Source of the DNA: Lycocorax pyrrhopterus obiensis
Lineage: Eukaryota; Chordata; Aves; Passeriformes; Paradisaeidae
Direction: 5' to 3'
NCBI GenBank assembly: GCA_014706295.1
Contig: JACSVZ010000002.1
Span: 49,564,717 to 49,628,716 of the forward strand
Length of the DNA: 64,000 nt
A program made the position numbers and the translations under genes. The number at the start of each line of letters is the position of its first letter. Positions within the stretch are counted from its first letter, which is position 1. Of this stretch, positions 12,072 through 25,419 are shown piece after piece. Below the pieces are notes generated by a model. That model searched no databases, was not told where the DNA came from, and was given only the letters and a program-made list of their open reading frames with translations.

Positions 12072-14442
12072 CTTGTAGTGCAATCCATTCAGTGCATTGG
12101 TGGGGGAATAAAATAACATCGGCCCACATTCCAGCAGACTACAGGGAAATTAAGGAACTAATTTTGAATCACCATGTTTACAAACAGCGGCCCAGTTTAC
12201 AGAGCTCTTCAGGGAGCTGAACTTTTAACGACAGTTTTAAATACAGCGAAATAGGTTTCAGAAGGAAAAGCAATAGTTGTCCAGAGACTGTACGGTGTGG
12301 GTGGGAGCAAATGGCACTCCCATAAAGAATGGAGCAGCTGCTGCCAGTTTGGCATAGTTATGCAGTATTTAGCATATTTCACCCCTGAGGATGATTATCT
12401 TTCTGTCATGAGCACAAAACACAGATAACTCATGAGCCAGTTGAATCTCTTTCTCATAAGTGGTAGGGAGGTAATGCACTGATAACTCTTTGGAGGTTAA
12501 ATATATTTATTCTATTGGAACTAGCTTTTATTATTATGGCATTTGAAAGGGACAGATATTGTCTGAAATCCTGATTTTTCATTTCTCTGTCAGTTTGGGT
12601 TAAGCTTTTTATTATATCTGCATTATGCTTGCCACAGTAGAATAAAGGAGCAATCCAGAAAAGGCAGTGAAAATAAACACTGGATGAGCATATACATTTC
12701 TTCATTAGGCTTTATGGTGCAAGTACATGCACCTGTTTTCTTTGGGCTGCTGTGTGGATGAAAACCTGCCTAAAAAGGAGATCAGTAACACAGACCATTA
12801 TTAAGAGCTCTGTGTTTTGTTCCTGTGGTAAAATGACAAGTAAGAAATTCTGAGGTGGAAGCCATGAAATGGTGCAGTTTCTCTAAATCCCTCAAAATTC
12901 TCATGCTCTTTCTCCCCCCCTTTCACAGCAATGTAGATTTCTAAAAGGAGCAACAGAGACAGTTTACGCTGCCTTGAGACCCTGACCATCCCACACTGAG
13001 CAACACTAACAGCCCAGCAGGACCACTTCTAGGGTAAATAATTGCTTCAGGAGATACTTGATTTAGGAGATGCTTGATTATTTAATGAAATTCTCGGAAG
13101 CCCTGGCCCCAAGTGATTTTTTTTCCTGTGAAATATGTGCAACTCTGAGCCAGCCCTTCATTTGTTAAGCTAAAGCAACTTCTTTCAACAGGGGATTGGC
13201 AAGGTGCATCATCAGGGAATTAGGCTGTATCAGGGATGCTGGAGTCTTCATTTCAGACTCTTTGGCACAATCACATGCTTAAGTTCAAAACAAATTCCAG
13301 GAGAAGCACCTATGAACTGCAACACTGCAGCTAAGAAAGACAGCTACAAGCACCAGTGGGACACTTTTCTCTTTATGGGTGGTTCACTTCCAGTTTGGCT
13401 CCTACTTTGAATGGACTGTTCCTTTTTCTTTAAGGAGAGACCAGGGGATTTTAGACTCCTAAACTGGGCATCTGAGTTGGATGGTAAAGGTTAAAAAGGA
13501 ATGTAGCTGAAACCTTCCTGTTCAGAAATGTAGTGTTTGTGTCATTATAAGAAGGATTTATCTATTAATAATTCACCATTCTTGGTTGTCAGCTTAATTT
13601 AAAAAAGCATTTTGAAAGAATAAAATAGAAATACAGAGGTCTTTTCCTCATTGTATCTTCCATAACCTTCGTAAGCTAAGTTGATTTGGCCCTTAATATA
13701 ACCAACATGTTGAAAAAAATTTTTAAAAAATCACCAGAATTATTTTTCACAGAAATTGCCTGACAGCTGCTTTTGGGTAGAGGGCAAAGAGAGTACAGAG
13801 AGAGAACTCCACCTTCACTTCTTTCCTTGTGCATTATAAATGTCTTTATATAGAGCAACACACTAAAATTTTTAAAAGTAGATTGCACGTATGTTGAGCT
13901 GAAGAAGCCCTGTTTAAAATTCTGATAGAGACTGATTATTCTAACTGCTGAACAGCTTTTCCAACTACAAGACTCAGAAAGATTCATCCATACAATGGAC
14001 CCCTGTCACTCAATCAAAGAAGTTTTATAATCCGCTTTTGAAAGCAATAATTTCCTAAATTCTGTGAAAAGATCAATCCTTTTCCTCTCAAAGTTTATAA
14101 ATTATCCCTATGACAGCATTTTTTTTTTTTTACTGTTAAAAGACAGTTAACTTTATTATTGGGAAAGCAGGTTGAATGGTACCAGAGAAGGCAAGTAAAA
14201 CAAAAGGCATCTGAGAGATGTTCTGAATGCCTTGCTGCAGCAGTGGGGAAAAAGCACCTTCTCACCACCTACAAAGAGGTACCACCCTGAGAGGATATTC
14301 TCCAGAAAAGCAGGATAATTTGCAATTTGGGACTCAGATAGCTCTCATGAGCAAGTACATGTTGCTCAATAGCTCACATTTCTATTATTTTTTTTGACAA
14401 TTTGCATTAATAAGCGCATAAATAGCAACTTCACAGGAAATT

Positions 14443-14457
14443 AAAAAAAAAAAAAAA
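14443..14457. repeat. Poly(A) run
   Basis: A 15-base A homopolymer followed by a purine-rich GAAGAAA. No retrocopy body is recognised upstream. Confidence 0.85.
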
Positions 14458-15800
14458 GAAGAAACCAATCACTTATTACATCAGTGCCTCTTCTTGTTCT
14501 ATCCCTTGCTGCTTCTGTAACAGTTTTTAACTAATCCACTAGAGGTTTTCACTGTTTTGTGATGCATAGTCTAGTACAGTTATGGCTGATAATAGACCAG
14601 GTCTGTATCAGGGAAATGGGGGTAGTAACCTTTTTCTGCTTTCAGCCTGGTATTTGATGGCAAAGCACTCAAGGAAAAGGGTGTTTCTTACTATTTATGT
14701 ACATAGTAGCTGGGCATTTGTCTCATCTTAATGCTCTCTTCCTCTCTGTCATTTCAGAGAACTCTGATACCCAAAGCTCTGTGCGTTTCTTTTTTTCCAG
14801 AGAGAATTTCTCAAGGCTTTTCACGACATGACATTAATATTTATTTTTTTGTGAAGCTGCCAAAAGTAGAAAGAACAAAACCAACCCCTCAACCCCTCAC
14901 GAAACTCTGCATTCAAAATCAGTTGAAAGAAAATCTACAGAAACTTACTTTCAATTATTTTAGGCAAGGTACCTCCTTGTTTCCAGTAACTAGACCCCAC
15001 CAGTGTAACATCAGGTGGTGAGGAGGGCTGCTTTATAACACTTATCTAGGCTAGGCACATGATGTTTGCAAGACTCTTCAAGGCAGGAGTCAAGGGAAAA
15101 GAAGGTGGATAAGAGGGATAATAGGTTAGCACTCCAAAGGGGCAAGAAGCAGCACTGAAAAGTGGAAATGTGCAACAGCTTAAAGTTTCTACCTGTCTCA
15201 GGTGACAAGAAAATTGTCTAACTTCTCATGTAGCAGAGGCATTTAAAGATACCTATCACGTTCATGGTACCACTCTTGGGAATCCTGAGGCTTGCACACG
15301 GTTTTAAACCTGATGCAGAAAGGTTTTCTGTTCAAGCAGATCCTTAAGATAAGTTTAACTAGACAGAAACTTCATATTTTTTTTTAAAAAGGGAAAAAAA
15401 TTTTGCAATTTTTTATTTCTATTTTCTCCAGGAAATATTTTCTTTGACTGAAATATTTTGATTTATTAATCAAATATTTAAATATCAAACTGGATTGACA
15501 TGAGATGTCACAGAGTCTCAAGGTTCTTTCCTTATCTATAGTCCAGACTCACTGGACAGATCACTTTGCTCTAGCCAAGATAATGAGGTGTTTCACAAAA
15601 AGTCTTCAACCACAAGCACAGATAAGAGAGATGTAATCTAGCAATGGAGCTTCATCCTGAGATAGGAAACAGCATTTGCAGGAGGCAGAATAACTCACCA
15701 CACAAGGTTCAAGGCTGAATTCAGTGTTGAAAGTTAATGTGTTAAATGAAACATTTATAAACATTTTGTGCAACGCTTATTTCAGTACTGTCTGAGTTTC

Positions 15801-15846
15801 TTAAAAAATGTAAAAAAATCTAAAAAAAAATCTAAAAAAACCACCA
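15801..15846. repeat. A-rich tandem block
   Basis: Four imperfect copies of a roughly 10-base unit made of T or CT followed by six to nine A bases. This looks like a small satellite grown from a poly(A) tract. Confidence 0.75.
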
Positions 15847-17165
15847 AAACTTGTCTACAGACCAAAAATTCTAATATATAATGGCCTTTTCACTTAATAA
15901 AATTCCTTGCCTCTCAACTTCTGAGGATTTGAACACATATTTTGAGGCTAGCTTAAGTCAGAAGATTGTCCTCTTAATTGTCTGCAGATTGTGTATTATT
16001 CCAGTCCCTATGAGACGAAAACCATTATAAAATACTATTTTTTTCATTTATTTACAGCAGTATAGCTTTCCTACATTCTACTGCACTGGCTTAATCAGGA
16101 CAATAGACACCAGAGAAAATTTTTTACCTAACTTCTGCATTTTTGTACTTCTGGATATTTACTTTGCTCTTACTCAAACTATTTTGAACTTGCTCAACAC
16201 ATAAAACTCATAAAGAATTTAGGATAGACTTTTACAACTCTTAAAGTTTATTTTGATATTTACAACTTATTCTGTTACAAAAATTGTGAGTGAACCACTT
16301 TTTCTATATAAATTCCTGCTATTACCAGAGCAAAAGTAGAGGTGGATAAATAAATTGAGCCATTTGAAAGATTTTTCTCATTTTAACTGAAGCAATTATT
16401 TCTGATAAAATAATGCTGATGAATCATAGAAAGGAGGGACTATACCATGGTAGGGTCAAACAATACTTACGTTATTCCCCAAAACCATTTTCTAGCATTT
16501 TCAGAGCATTTCAGTGATGAATATTTCAGAAACTCTTAAGCACCAAATCCCCACACCATCCCCTACATATTTAGAGCATCCTTCACATTCAGCAGTACTT
16601 ATGCATCAAATTAGATTAGCAGCAAACCACCCATTTCACTGCCACCTTCTGCACTCAGCCCTGTTTGGGACAGCTGGGTTTTTCTTTGCGATCTTATGCA
16701 TTGGAAAGGACTGTGAGAACATGAGGACTCCCTTGTGTTTGGGGGGTCCAGACCAAAGAAGCGCACTCAGCAATTGCCAGACAGGTAAAATTTTGTACTT
16801 TGACCCACGGTTAATTTCCTGAACCATAATCTTCCTACTTTCAACTTCCAAAGCTGGTACCAGCAAGATGGAAGTTCAACTGCAAAAATCCAATAAATGT
16901 GTCCTCATCTAATTCTAGACAAGCTGATGTTCCTCAGCAGTAGCACACCCTCTTCCTCTCTCTCCCTCTTTCTCTCACATAAAGATTATGGGTTGCCTAC
17001 ACAGGGACAATACTGAACATGAATATAAAGTGCTATTAGATCTGAATAGTTTCTCTGATTTGAAAGTGAATCAAACAAAAGCAAATTAAGGCAGTTTTGG
17101 TTTGGGTTGGTTTTTTTTTTTTTTTCCTGAAATGAGAGAGGCTTTGCATGACTTTAATGCGGTTT

Positions 17166-17202
17166 AATTAATCCAATTTACATCAATTAGCCTGGATTAA
17201 TT
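17166..17202. promoter_or_regulatory. Inverted pair of homeodomain/OTX-type motifs
   Basis: AATTAATCCA (17166-17175) and its exact reverse complement TGGATTAATT (17193-17202) face each other across a 17-base spacer. Each arm joins a TAATTA/TTAAT core (Antennapedia or paired class) to TAATCC (the OTX/PITX K50 class core). The spacer carries a further CAATTAG. Such clusters occur in developmental enhancers, but AT-rich DNA also produces them by chance. The perfect 10-base symmetry is directly visible; function is inferred. Confidence 0.3.
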
Positions 17203-20200
17203 TCCCAGAGAAGATAAGTACAAAATTCAGGTTTCACTGAATCACCATTTGTACTAGCACAATAAAAGTAGTTGATTTTAAGTATATAGACTATGATGGT
17301 AATCCCAGTAACATTCATTACGACTGCTCACATACCTGAAGAAAGACACAATTTTAAATGCTTACATAAAGCAAAAGCATGAGGGGATAAAAAAGAGGAT
17401 TTTCAAAATGGGTAGTCTAAAGGAGCATAAAATAGAATTGCCATCAGACAAATGAAATATCAATATTGCTTTGTAAAGTAAGTGTTTCTTTATGGCAAGA
17501 TGGATCAGTTCCATTAACATATGAATAGGTTTTCATAACATTACACTGTTTAAATAGAAACAGTCAAACCAGTAGAACTTACACTCTCTCTTTTAAAGCT
17601 GATCCACATTGCTTCAATTTGCATCATCTGTCAGCTCATGTGCAGATGTTCCCTTTCATACCCAAGCTGGCTGGTCAGAGCAGTACTTGCTCCGGTTCGA
17701 GGTTACCTTCTCCCAGAGAGCGTGGGACATCTGACAGAAATTGGGGGGTGTCTGCTTTAAAGATGCTTAGTCTGCTTGAGGCAAATTTGGCCTTTAATTG
17801 AAACACTTAAATCACCCAGCTAGTGCAAGTCATTTCACCCAAAAGTAGATTAGGGCACATTTCCACAAACCTCCTACTAGGAAAGAGATAAAAGAATCTT
17901 TGGGCAGAAACCTTTCTACTATCCCCATGGGACCCAGAAAACCACACAGTGAGACAGGGCTAAACAAGTGCATGGAATGAAAGCCATATTGAGACTTCTG
18001 CGGCAGTGGATGATAAAGGGCAAGAAGTAGCAAGACAAGAATGATGCTGACATTATTTTTGCTGTGTCTAATCCTAGCTGTGCTCAGAAAGATCACAGCT
18101 CCCTCCTGCTACTGGACTGCCTTATCACTGACCTGTGTTAGAGAACAGAAAATTTTGCCAGACCTACCAGTCTATGGCATAATAGCCTCTTCCAGTCCAG
18201 GTCATCCTGACTGAATCAAATTACACCAACAGAACTCAGCAGTAACTGGAGGTTAATCAGTAGAGTCTGGAGGGAATAATGTCTTCACGTGGCCAGCGCC
18301 AGTGAAACAGGATGCCAGACCACAGCCTAGCCAAGCAAGGGTAAGCCAGAAATCAACATAAAATCAGACAAAGGGTTGCACAAGTGCTTCTAGTTTGTCC
18401 AAGAAACAACACAGACACTACCTGATTATGAACAGTCAAAGCATGCAACATAAACCTATTTACAAAGGCATAGTGCAGAATGATGTAAGTTTTAGTGAAC
18501 CTAGACAGATCTGATCCTTCCAACTGCTTCTCTCCGTCTTTTTGTCTCCCACAGTGTGGGCAAGAGCTTCTGCCAGCTGTTTCTCTGGTGGCCAAAAAAC
18601 ATCTGCCTTTTTGTCCCCTCACCATTTCACTTGGCCTGACTCTGAGGCAAATAGCACTAGTACTAGCTAAAGCCAGAAATAGTTCCTTCTGTGTTTTTCC
18701 TCCTGGGGTTTTCCCAAAACAGAACAGCAACTCCAGAAGAAGATAAGCAGTGAGAAGGGCAGCACTTTAAGCAAAGGGAAACACTCTTCCAGCTCATAAT
18801 ACTTGACGAGTTTCTGCTAGTACAAAGGATTCCTCTTTTCCATATCAGTCCCCTTTAACGACAAGGCAAATATCAACCAGTGACAAAATGAGAGAAAGAG
18901 AAAGTAGAAGATGCTAAAGAGTCTGTGGAGGGAGGAAAGACAAACTCCTGAGAGCTGAGGACAGCAGTTCCAGCATGATTAATACATGCACGGTCTTGAA
19001 TGTAAGCACTAATGGCATGCAATGAAATTGAGCTGTCTAGGGAAATCAAGCAGGACACACTTTGCAACACCACAGCCTTCCTCTAGAGCTTAATTTTCAT
19101 GTTTACCACTAACGAAATTCTTTCTCCAGGTCTCAGCATTTTCCCTTGGTTTTCTCACACAGTTACTCGTGCAGCTCAGGTGAGACAAATCATTTTGAAA
19201 TTCATCCAGGGACCTGCTTACTGAATGTGGGTGTAGCTCTACAGAAATACCACAGTTGCTTCAGCTTTCACAAACAGTACATGATAGAGGATAAATTTAG
19301 AAGCATCTTTTACTGTTTTGCTAAGCCATGCAAATATGGGGTGTGCTTTTTTCCTGCCTGCTTTCCTCTGCAGTTCAGCTCTTGGGAAAGGCAAAAATTT
19401 CAGAAAAGCATTGTGGTCTATGTAGCATTCCTTCATGACTCAAACTTTAGTATACCAACAAAATTACACTTTTGAGTAACAATGATTAAAAATTGTAGGA
19501 GTCTTAGTGATCAATTGTTTGCATGTAGAAGCTTTAAATTTTCCACATTTATTCATGAGGGGGAGGTTGTCATTCCAAAAGACACAAAGCTCCCACCCCT
19601 CAAATAAGCAAAAATGAGACCTTTTTTTTTTTCTATCAAGTGGCAAAACCACGTAGCAGAACACTCACTTAAACCTCTTAAGGTATCACCATTTACACAC
19701 AGTTCCAATTTATTTCCTTTGTGAGCTAGTTTATGCTTAATAGAATTTGACACTCCTAAATGCTCTGCTGAAACACTATCAAGGTACAGAACTAATAAAG
19801 ATAATTACCCTTGCAGAGTGGAAAATACTTCTGAATGGACTCATTGAACCAGACTATATCTGTTGCAGAAGACTTTTTTCAAACACAAACAAAATCGTGA
19901 CAGAATGTAGGCTATTATGAAAAAATACAGTATAATCCCTTGTAATTTACACCTTCCACATCATAATTTAGTCCAGGAGTTTAAAAAGCAGTATTGAGTA
20001 TGATTCAAATAGTTACAAAAGTTTAAATATAACAGGCCATGTATCCCTACATGGGAAAAGAAAGGAGGACAAAAAAGAGTGCACCAACTTGCTTTCTAAA
20101 CAGCTCTAAATGAGAGAAAAGTACCTATCAGTGTCTTGCACGTTGTCCTGGCATATCAGAGAAAACTGCCATGGGCTGATTTGCAAGCTATTAAAAATGA

Positions 20201-21071
20201 CCTTTGTTAGTCACATAACGCAAAGAGATGCCATCACCTGCCCACCGATTCCTGTCAGGGTTGAACTCATTCGTTCTTCCTACCTCCCTGACAGGTTGTG
20301 TTTTTCTTCTAATAGTAACCACTAAACATGACTGATGTCCTCACCCTCTTTGCTTTGTCACTCATCCTCTGCCTGAAGTTTGCCACATGGGAGGAGCAAG
20401 CCCAGCCTCATGACTGGCACATTTAATATATGTGGTGGTCAAAAGATCTGCAGCTGGCATGAGCTGCTTTAACCTCACAAAGTTAATGGAACTAAAACAT
20501 TTCCAATGCCAGCTGACAACTGACCCATCTTCTCTGTAATTATTCAAAGCAGCCAGATTTGTAAAGAGAGGTAAACTATTTTGCTGTACCAGCTGACTGA
20601 GTTGGATAAATTGGAGAAGTTTTCAGGCTTCTTCAGGTTTCTGTCTGACTTTACTGCTGTGCCCCGCCCCAAAACGAGGTGACTGCAATCGCATCTCTTT
20701 TGCTTGTCCTCAGTGAATTCCAGCCCACCCGGCTGAAAAATATAACTTGCACTTCAGTTAGGGATAACTTCTGCGTAAACAGATCAGATCGTTTTCTAAA
20801 ACTGAAAGCACATCTGGTTTTCCCAGTTATATATACCACTTAAAATAAGTCTGTTCTTAAAACTATTGTCTCTCTACCAACATTTAGCAATCATGGCTGT
20901 CACATTATCACCAGGAGAGAAGACTTCTGTTTATGTTCTTCGACATTAACTAATTTATGTTTCAGGCTGCAGATCCAGCTTCGGCAAGGAAAGGAGGGGA
21001 ATGACCCCGCAATTAACAAACTACTGTTTCTCTGAAATATGAGAGACAGTGAGAATGTAAAATAATCTATT

Positions 21072-21110
21072 AAAAAAAAAAAAAAACAAAAAAAAAACAC
21101 CCCAAAAAAA
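21072..21110. repeat. A-rich low-complexity tract
   Basis: A runs interrupted by C and CCC. It lies about 200 bases before the distal end of the minus-strand CR1 at 21290, with no sign that the two are linked. Confidence 0.8.
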
Positions 21111-21289
21111 CCCACCAAACTCCAAAACTTAAAAGACCCAAAAAAAGTTGTTTACATTTAACAAGTTGTGATTTTGAACTGTACTGGTCTATGTTGATAT
21201 CCAAATTGACTTAGCTAGTCCTTGTGGATGAGGTTTACACGACTTCTGCTAGAGTACCTAACTTGCACCTGTACTGAGCAGAATCACTT

Positions 21290-22510
21290 TCCCCAGACCT
21301 GCTGGCTGCACTCTTGCCAGTGCAGCCTGGTATGTGCCAGGCCGTGTTGGCTTCAAGGAATGCACTGATGGCTCGTGTTCAACTCTCCCACCAGAAACCC
21401 ATTTTCCTTCAAAGCTTCTTCCTATTGCAGCTGGCTCATGGCCTCTGCTGTAGCATGGGATTATTTTGTCCCAGGTCAGGATTGTCTTGTCTTGAACTTC
21501 ATGAGGCTCCTGTCACCTCATTTCTCCAACCTGTCCATTTCCCCTGAATAGCAACTCTCCCTGCCAAAATATTGACTCCTCCCACCAACCTGGTATTCTC
21601 CACAAACCTGATGGAAGTCCACTCTCTCCCATCATCCAGATTATTAATAAAAACACTCAATATTGGCCCCAATACTGATCTTTGAAGGACATTGGCAACA
21701 AGCTGCCAGCTGGGTCTTTGTGTTGCTGCTGATAGTTCAGCCAATTTTCCACCCACCTTATTATCTGCTTATCTACTCTACATATCATCAGTTTGGCTGT
21801 TTAGAGATTAGCAGACCATATTAAAAGACCTTCTAAAATCAAGGTACACAGCGTCCATGGATCTCGTCTTATCTACAGAGCCATTCCTTCATCACAGAAG
21901 GTTGTCAGTTTGGTCCTGCATAATTTGTACTTGTAAATCCATTCTTCCCATCCTCAGTCAGCTTTCTCCCTTTCATACAGCTGGAATTGGCTTCCAGTAA
22001 GGATTTGCTCCATGACCATCATAGAACTAAGACAAAGCTGACTGGCCTTTAGTTTCCTGCATCTTGCCCCTTGTCCTTTTTGAAGACAAGTGTGATGCCT
22101 TTTTTTTTTAAACCCTTCTTAGTTGCCATCACCTTTTAAAGGCATTAGAGAATGGCCTTAAAATTATACTGGTGAGCTCCCCAAATGCATTTTACCTGGT
22201 CCCATAGACTTGTTTACCCTCAATAAGTTGAAGCAATCCCTACTTTGCCTTCTTGTAGTGTGGCTAAAGCTTCACTTAGGCCCTGCTAATAAACCCAGAA
22301 ACCTTAAAGGCCAGTGGACAGAACTTACGAGTGAAAAGAAAATCAAGTCACGGATTGAGCATCTTTTGCCTGTCTTCTGTTATTATGTATCCTGGTCAAT
22401 TGAGTTGCAGGTTCACACTTTTCTCATCTTATCTTTAGGTACAGAAGTACTGGAGAATTTTTTGTCAGCCTTCACAATACTTGCTAGTTTCACCTCCAGC
22501 AAATCTTATT
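21290..22510 (-). mobile_element. CR1 LINE fragment, ORF2 (RT) region, minus strand
   Basis: Read in reverse complement, this is a CR1 ORF2 segment in collinear order. From the left come segments that match the stretch downstream of the RT active site (GACCTGCTGGCTGCACTCTT at 21298-21317), then the RT catalytic region (21499-21756), then the LDFSKAFD-coding part (21818-21850), then the region around CTGACTGGCCTTTAGTTTCC (22039-22058), and more degraded sequence to about 22510. The usual 3' terminal ATTCTATG repeats are absent at the left edge, so the copy is truncated at both ends. Many stops and frame breaks show it is dead. About 1.2 kb long, it is the largest recognisable element in the window. 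Confidence 0.85.
21499..21756 (-). pseudogene. Decayed CR1 reverse-transcriptase domain fragment
   Basis: An 85-codon open stretch inside the minus-strand CR1. Residues 28-43 read VLGPILSVFINNLDDG, matching the conserved CR1 RT block that normally reads close to SVLGPILFNLFINDLDDG. The next block, normally KFADDTKL with the catalytic aspartates, here reads RFVENTRL (residues 50-57), so both catalytic aspartates are lost. Downstream, AIQGKWTGWRN resembles the usual AIQRDLDRLE-like segment. The start codon is incidental, since the frame is internal to ORF2. It encodes no working enzyme. Confidence 0.8.
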
Positions 22511-23869
22511 CCAACAGAGTACATTGGGGATTTTTTGTATTTTGAGATTAAAGGATACATGAGCATGCCTCTATGTTTGAATCAGTGTGTGAGTTCTGTT
22601 AGGTCAAAAAAGGAAAGACTTTCTTTATTTTTCATACATAGTTAAGAAAAGCTCTTCCACCTGCCCACTCATATTAGACCTTGTTGGTTGTCTCTGTGGT
22701 TGTTCAGCCTCCTCTTTGGCCAGTCCAGTAGAAAGGTGAAAATGAAAAGAAAAACTCCCTCAGGAGATGTAAAAAGGGTGACTTCCTCCAAACATGCATC
22801 ACCATTGTGTACAATAGGGAATCAAACAACTACCACTTATTTCTTCATTTAAATGGTCTGTTCACTTATCTTAGTATTGATTTTTCTCTTTTGCAGTAGG
22901 GAAAATCTGAAGAAATAAGATGATAATGCGATGTGCCCCTGCTATACACACATACACTTCACATCAATGCTTGAAGTCCTGCATTTTCCAAAGCTATTAA
23001 GTAGAAGCCTGAAACTGTAGTCAGTCTTGCATAAAGAGTTAGAAATGCTGTACTCTTTTTAAAATCAATTTACCACTGTGCTCATCATGGTCTCTGGAGA
23101 GAGACATTAGGCCAGCCTCAGAAAAGGTTATTGAATCATTGTTTCTCCAACAATGGTTTTCAATTACAAAAAAGTGAGGGTTCCATTTTGCAAATCCTTA
23201 CTTGTGGCCTGTACACACATGCACTACTACAAAGAAAGAGTAAATGGAAGGGATTACTAAATAATGCATGAGGTCCTGTCGACTTCACAGGGGTCAGGCA
23301 CTTGACTTAACTTTCAGGTTTCCAGGCTATGACCTTCAGCAAGCAGAAGGAAAAGACCTAGAATTGGATCTGTGTGACTAAAATAAAGCAAGGAATGAGT
23401 CAAATTGTGTTGTAGTCTCAAGAGTGTTTAGGAAAGAACACTTCACACTGTACAATGGATTTGCTTAGAAGAGTTACCTCACTGGCTTTTTTGAAAATGA
23501 AGAGTAACCACGTGGTTTGTATAGCTGGGAGTAAAACGACCTGTTCGACAGCCGAAGTGTAGTCTCATGTTCATTATTATTGTATCATATTCTTCTAGTG
23601 CCTAGAAGGTGCATGGCCCTTTACAGAGAAGTGAAAACAATGCTGAAAGATGCAGAGAGTCTAAATTAAACTTCCACAATGGATAGGAGTACAAAAAAAT
23701 CTATTGCAAATACTGTTATTTAGGCAGGCTTGCATGCCTCAGAAAGTAATAAAGGGGAATAAGCACAATCCCGATCTGTTTGCCAGAGACATCTGTACAA
23801 GAAATAGGCAAACTGTGGAAAAAAGACCTGGGGGACAAGGGGCAATTCATGACAGATAATATATAGCAG
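22511..23869. other. Unique non-coding stretch
   Basis: AT-rich sequence between two CR1 fragments. No gene, RNA or repeat was recognised. There is no open frame longer than about 80 codons with any familiar motif. Confidence 0.55.
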
Positions 23870-23962
23870 CAGGGTAAGAGGACCCTTGCCCATGGCAGTG
23901 AGGTTGAAACTTCATGATCTTTAAAGGTCACTTCCAATCCAAACCATTCTATGATTCTATGA
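23870..23962 (+). mobile_element. CR1 3' terminal fragment
   Basis: The plus strand has the typical avian CR1 tail: CCCTTGCCCATGGCAGTGAGG, then a GATCTTTAAAGGTCACTTCC segment, then AACCATTCTATGATTCTATG, ending in the ATTCTATG octamer repeat. Only about 90 bases of the 3' untranslated region are present, as expected from the heavy 5' truncation usual for CR1 insertions. Confidence 0.9.
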
Positions 23963-25400
23963 TAAGTCTTTTGATGAGGCACTCGCATATAAGGAGTGTA
24001 ACGGAAACTTGCCTGTCTGACCACTCAGGAGGCACTCTGGCAGTCACACTCTCACCACGGGATACTTTGACTACTAAGACTGAAGCCCTTTTGCAGTGGG
24101 TGGCTCCAGGGAGCTGATGGGTGCCCCACTTGACTCCCTACACACCCCACTTTCATGCAGTCAGACCAGGCTTCCTTACTGGTTTGACCCCAGGCTTCCC
24201 ATAGCAGAGCCAAAAACCCTTGGGTCCATAAAGCAGTTTATTCATGGCCCTATAAAACGGTAGCAGCTCATGCTGTCTATCAATGCAAAGTCTGAGGTAT
24301 TCCTGCTGAGTCAGTGGCTCCTGCCATGTCCCTGACTGTCATTTCCCCTGGCTGGTGACACAGGTCCCCATGCCATTTGTTGTGCAAAGGGACGGCAGCT
24401 CAGTCTGCAGCTTGTATACCTAGCTGCCTGCACTAAATGTATTCCTCAATGAGGAGTAAAGTCAAAGCAGGAGCTACCAACAAGGGAGTATTAGCAAGGT
24501 ATTACAGAAGTGTCAGGGCTGGAGGGCAGGGGGAGACACTAAAGATCAGGTAACAGAACTAAAGGACCATGGGAACAAGATGCAAAACCTTCAGGACCTT
24601 ACCTCTACCAGAGTCTAGGGTACTAGTAAAGGTTTTTTGGGCAAGACCCTTTCTTTTAGACAAAAAACGAGCTACACAGCACAGGAACACTCATCCCATG
24701 ACAGACAGCAGAGGCAACAAGCAGAGAGGCAGGTCTGGAGGACTCCTGAAGCTTTTAATCCAAATAATGGAATATATCAGCTAAAAGAGGACAGGTACGC
24801 AGCACCGTTCCCTTTCTGAGTGCACGGCAGGTATTGAAAACAAGCCTAAGAAGGGAGTGTGACACTGAGGGAAATCACAGAGAGAAGTTTTGTTCCTTCA
24901 AAAGGCAGAAGAAGTATAGCACTATAGATTAGACACTGAGTCTGACAGAAATTCCCCTCAAACAGAAATACCACACAAACTGTGTTCTCAGTCTCACATG
25001 CTGCAAGGGTAGATATGCAAAAAGAAGAAAAAGAATGAACAATGACTGGGGGATACAGTGGCTTATTTGAAGTATTTGACCTAAGCTTGGAAGTGCAAAA
25101 AAATACGGGATGTCATGACTCACGTGGCCATGAATATGTTATAAGGGGGGCACTTTCATTAGAGGAAATCAAATCTAGAGCTTTCCTCAGAGACTGGTTA
25201 GATAGAAGAAAAAAATGTCATAAAATACTTTAATAAACAAACTCATAGTGAAATTATATTGTTCCATCCCTCTATGGAATGTATTAATGTCAAGCCCATT
25301 CCAGGGACAGCAGAAAGGGTCACTTCAACATCTCATCAGCCTTATAGAATAACAAAATCAGTCCAAAAACTTCCACTGGTAATTAAAACAGAGGGTAGAG

Positions 25401-25419
25401 AAAAAAAAAAAAAAAAAAA
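25401..25419. repeat. Poly(A) run
   Basis: A 19-base A homopolymer followed by GGAGGTGGAGG, with no retrocopy body identified. Confidence 0.85.

Larger units (their letters stand above)
10906..21289. other. Unique non-coding stretch
   Basis: No gene or clear interspersed repeat seen. It contains a 9-bp-period satellite (11481-11523), a short CTG run (12055-12071), an A run (14443-14457), an A-rich CTAAAAAAA block (15801-15846), a T tract (17111-17125), a homeodomain-type inverted repeat (17166-17202) and an A-rich tract (21072-21110). Open frames here are short and show no recognisable domains. Confidence 0.6.

Noticed and set aside
16421..16450. GAATCATAGAA resembling the reverse complement of a CR1 tail
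   Set aside because: Similarity stops after about 12 bases and the following sequence does not match CR1.
17688..17705. GGTTCGAGGTT resembling a tRNA B-box
   Set aside because: No matching A-box, acceptor stem or cloverleaf pairing was found around it.
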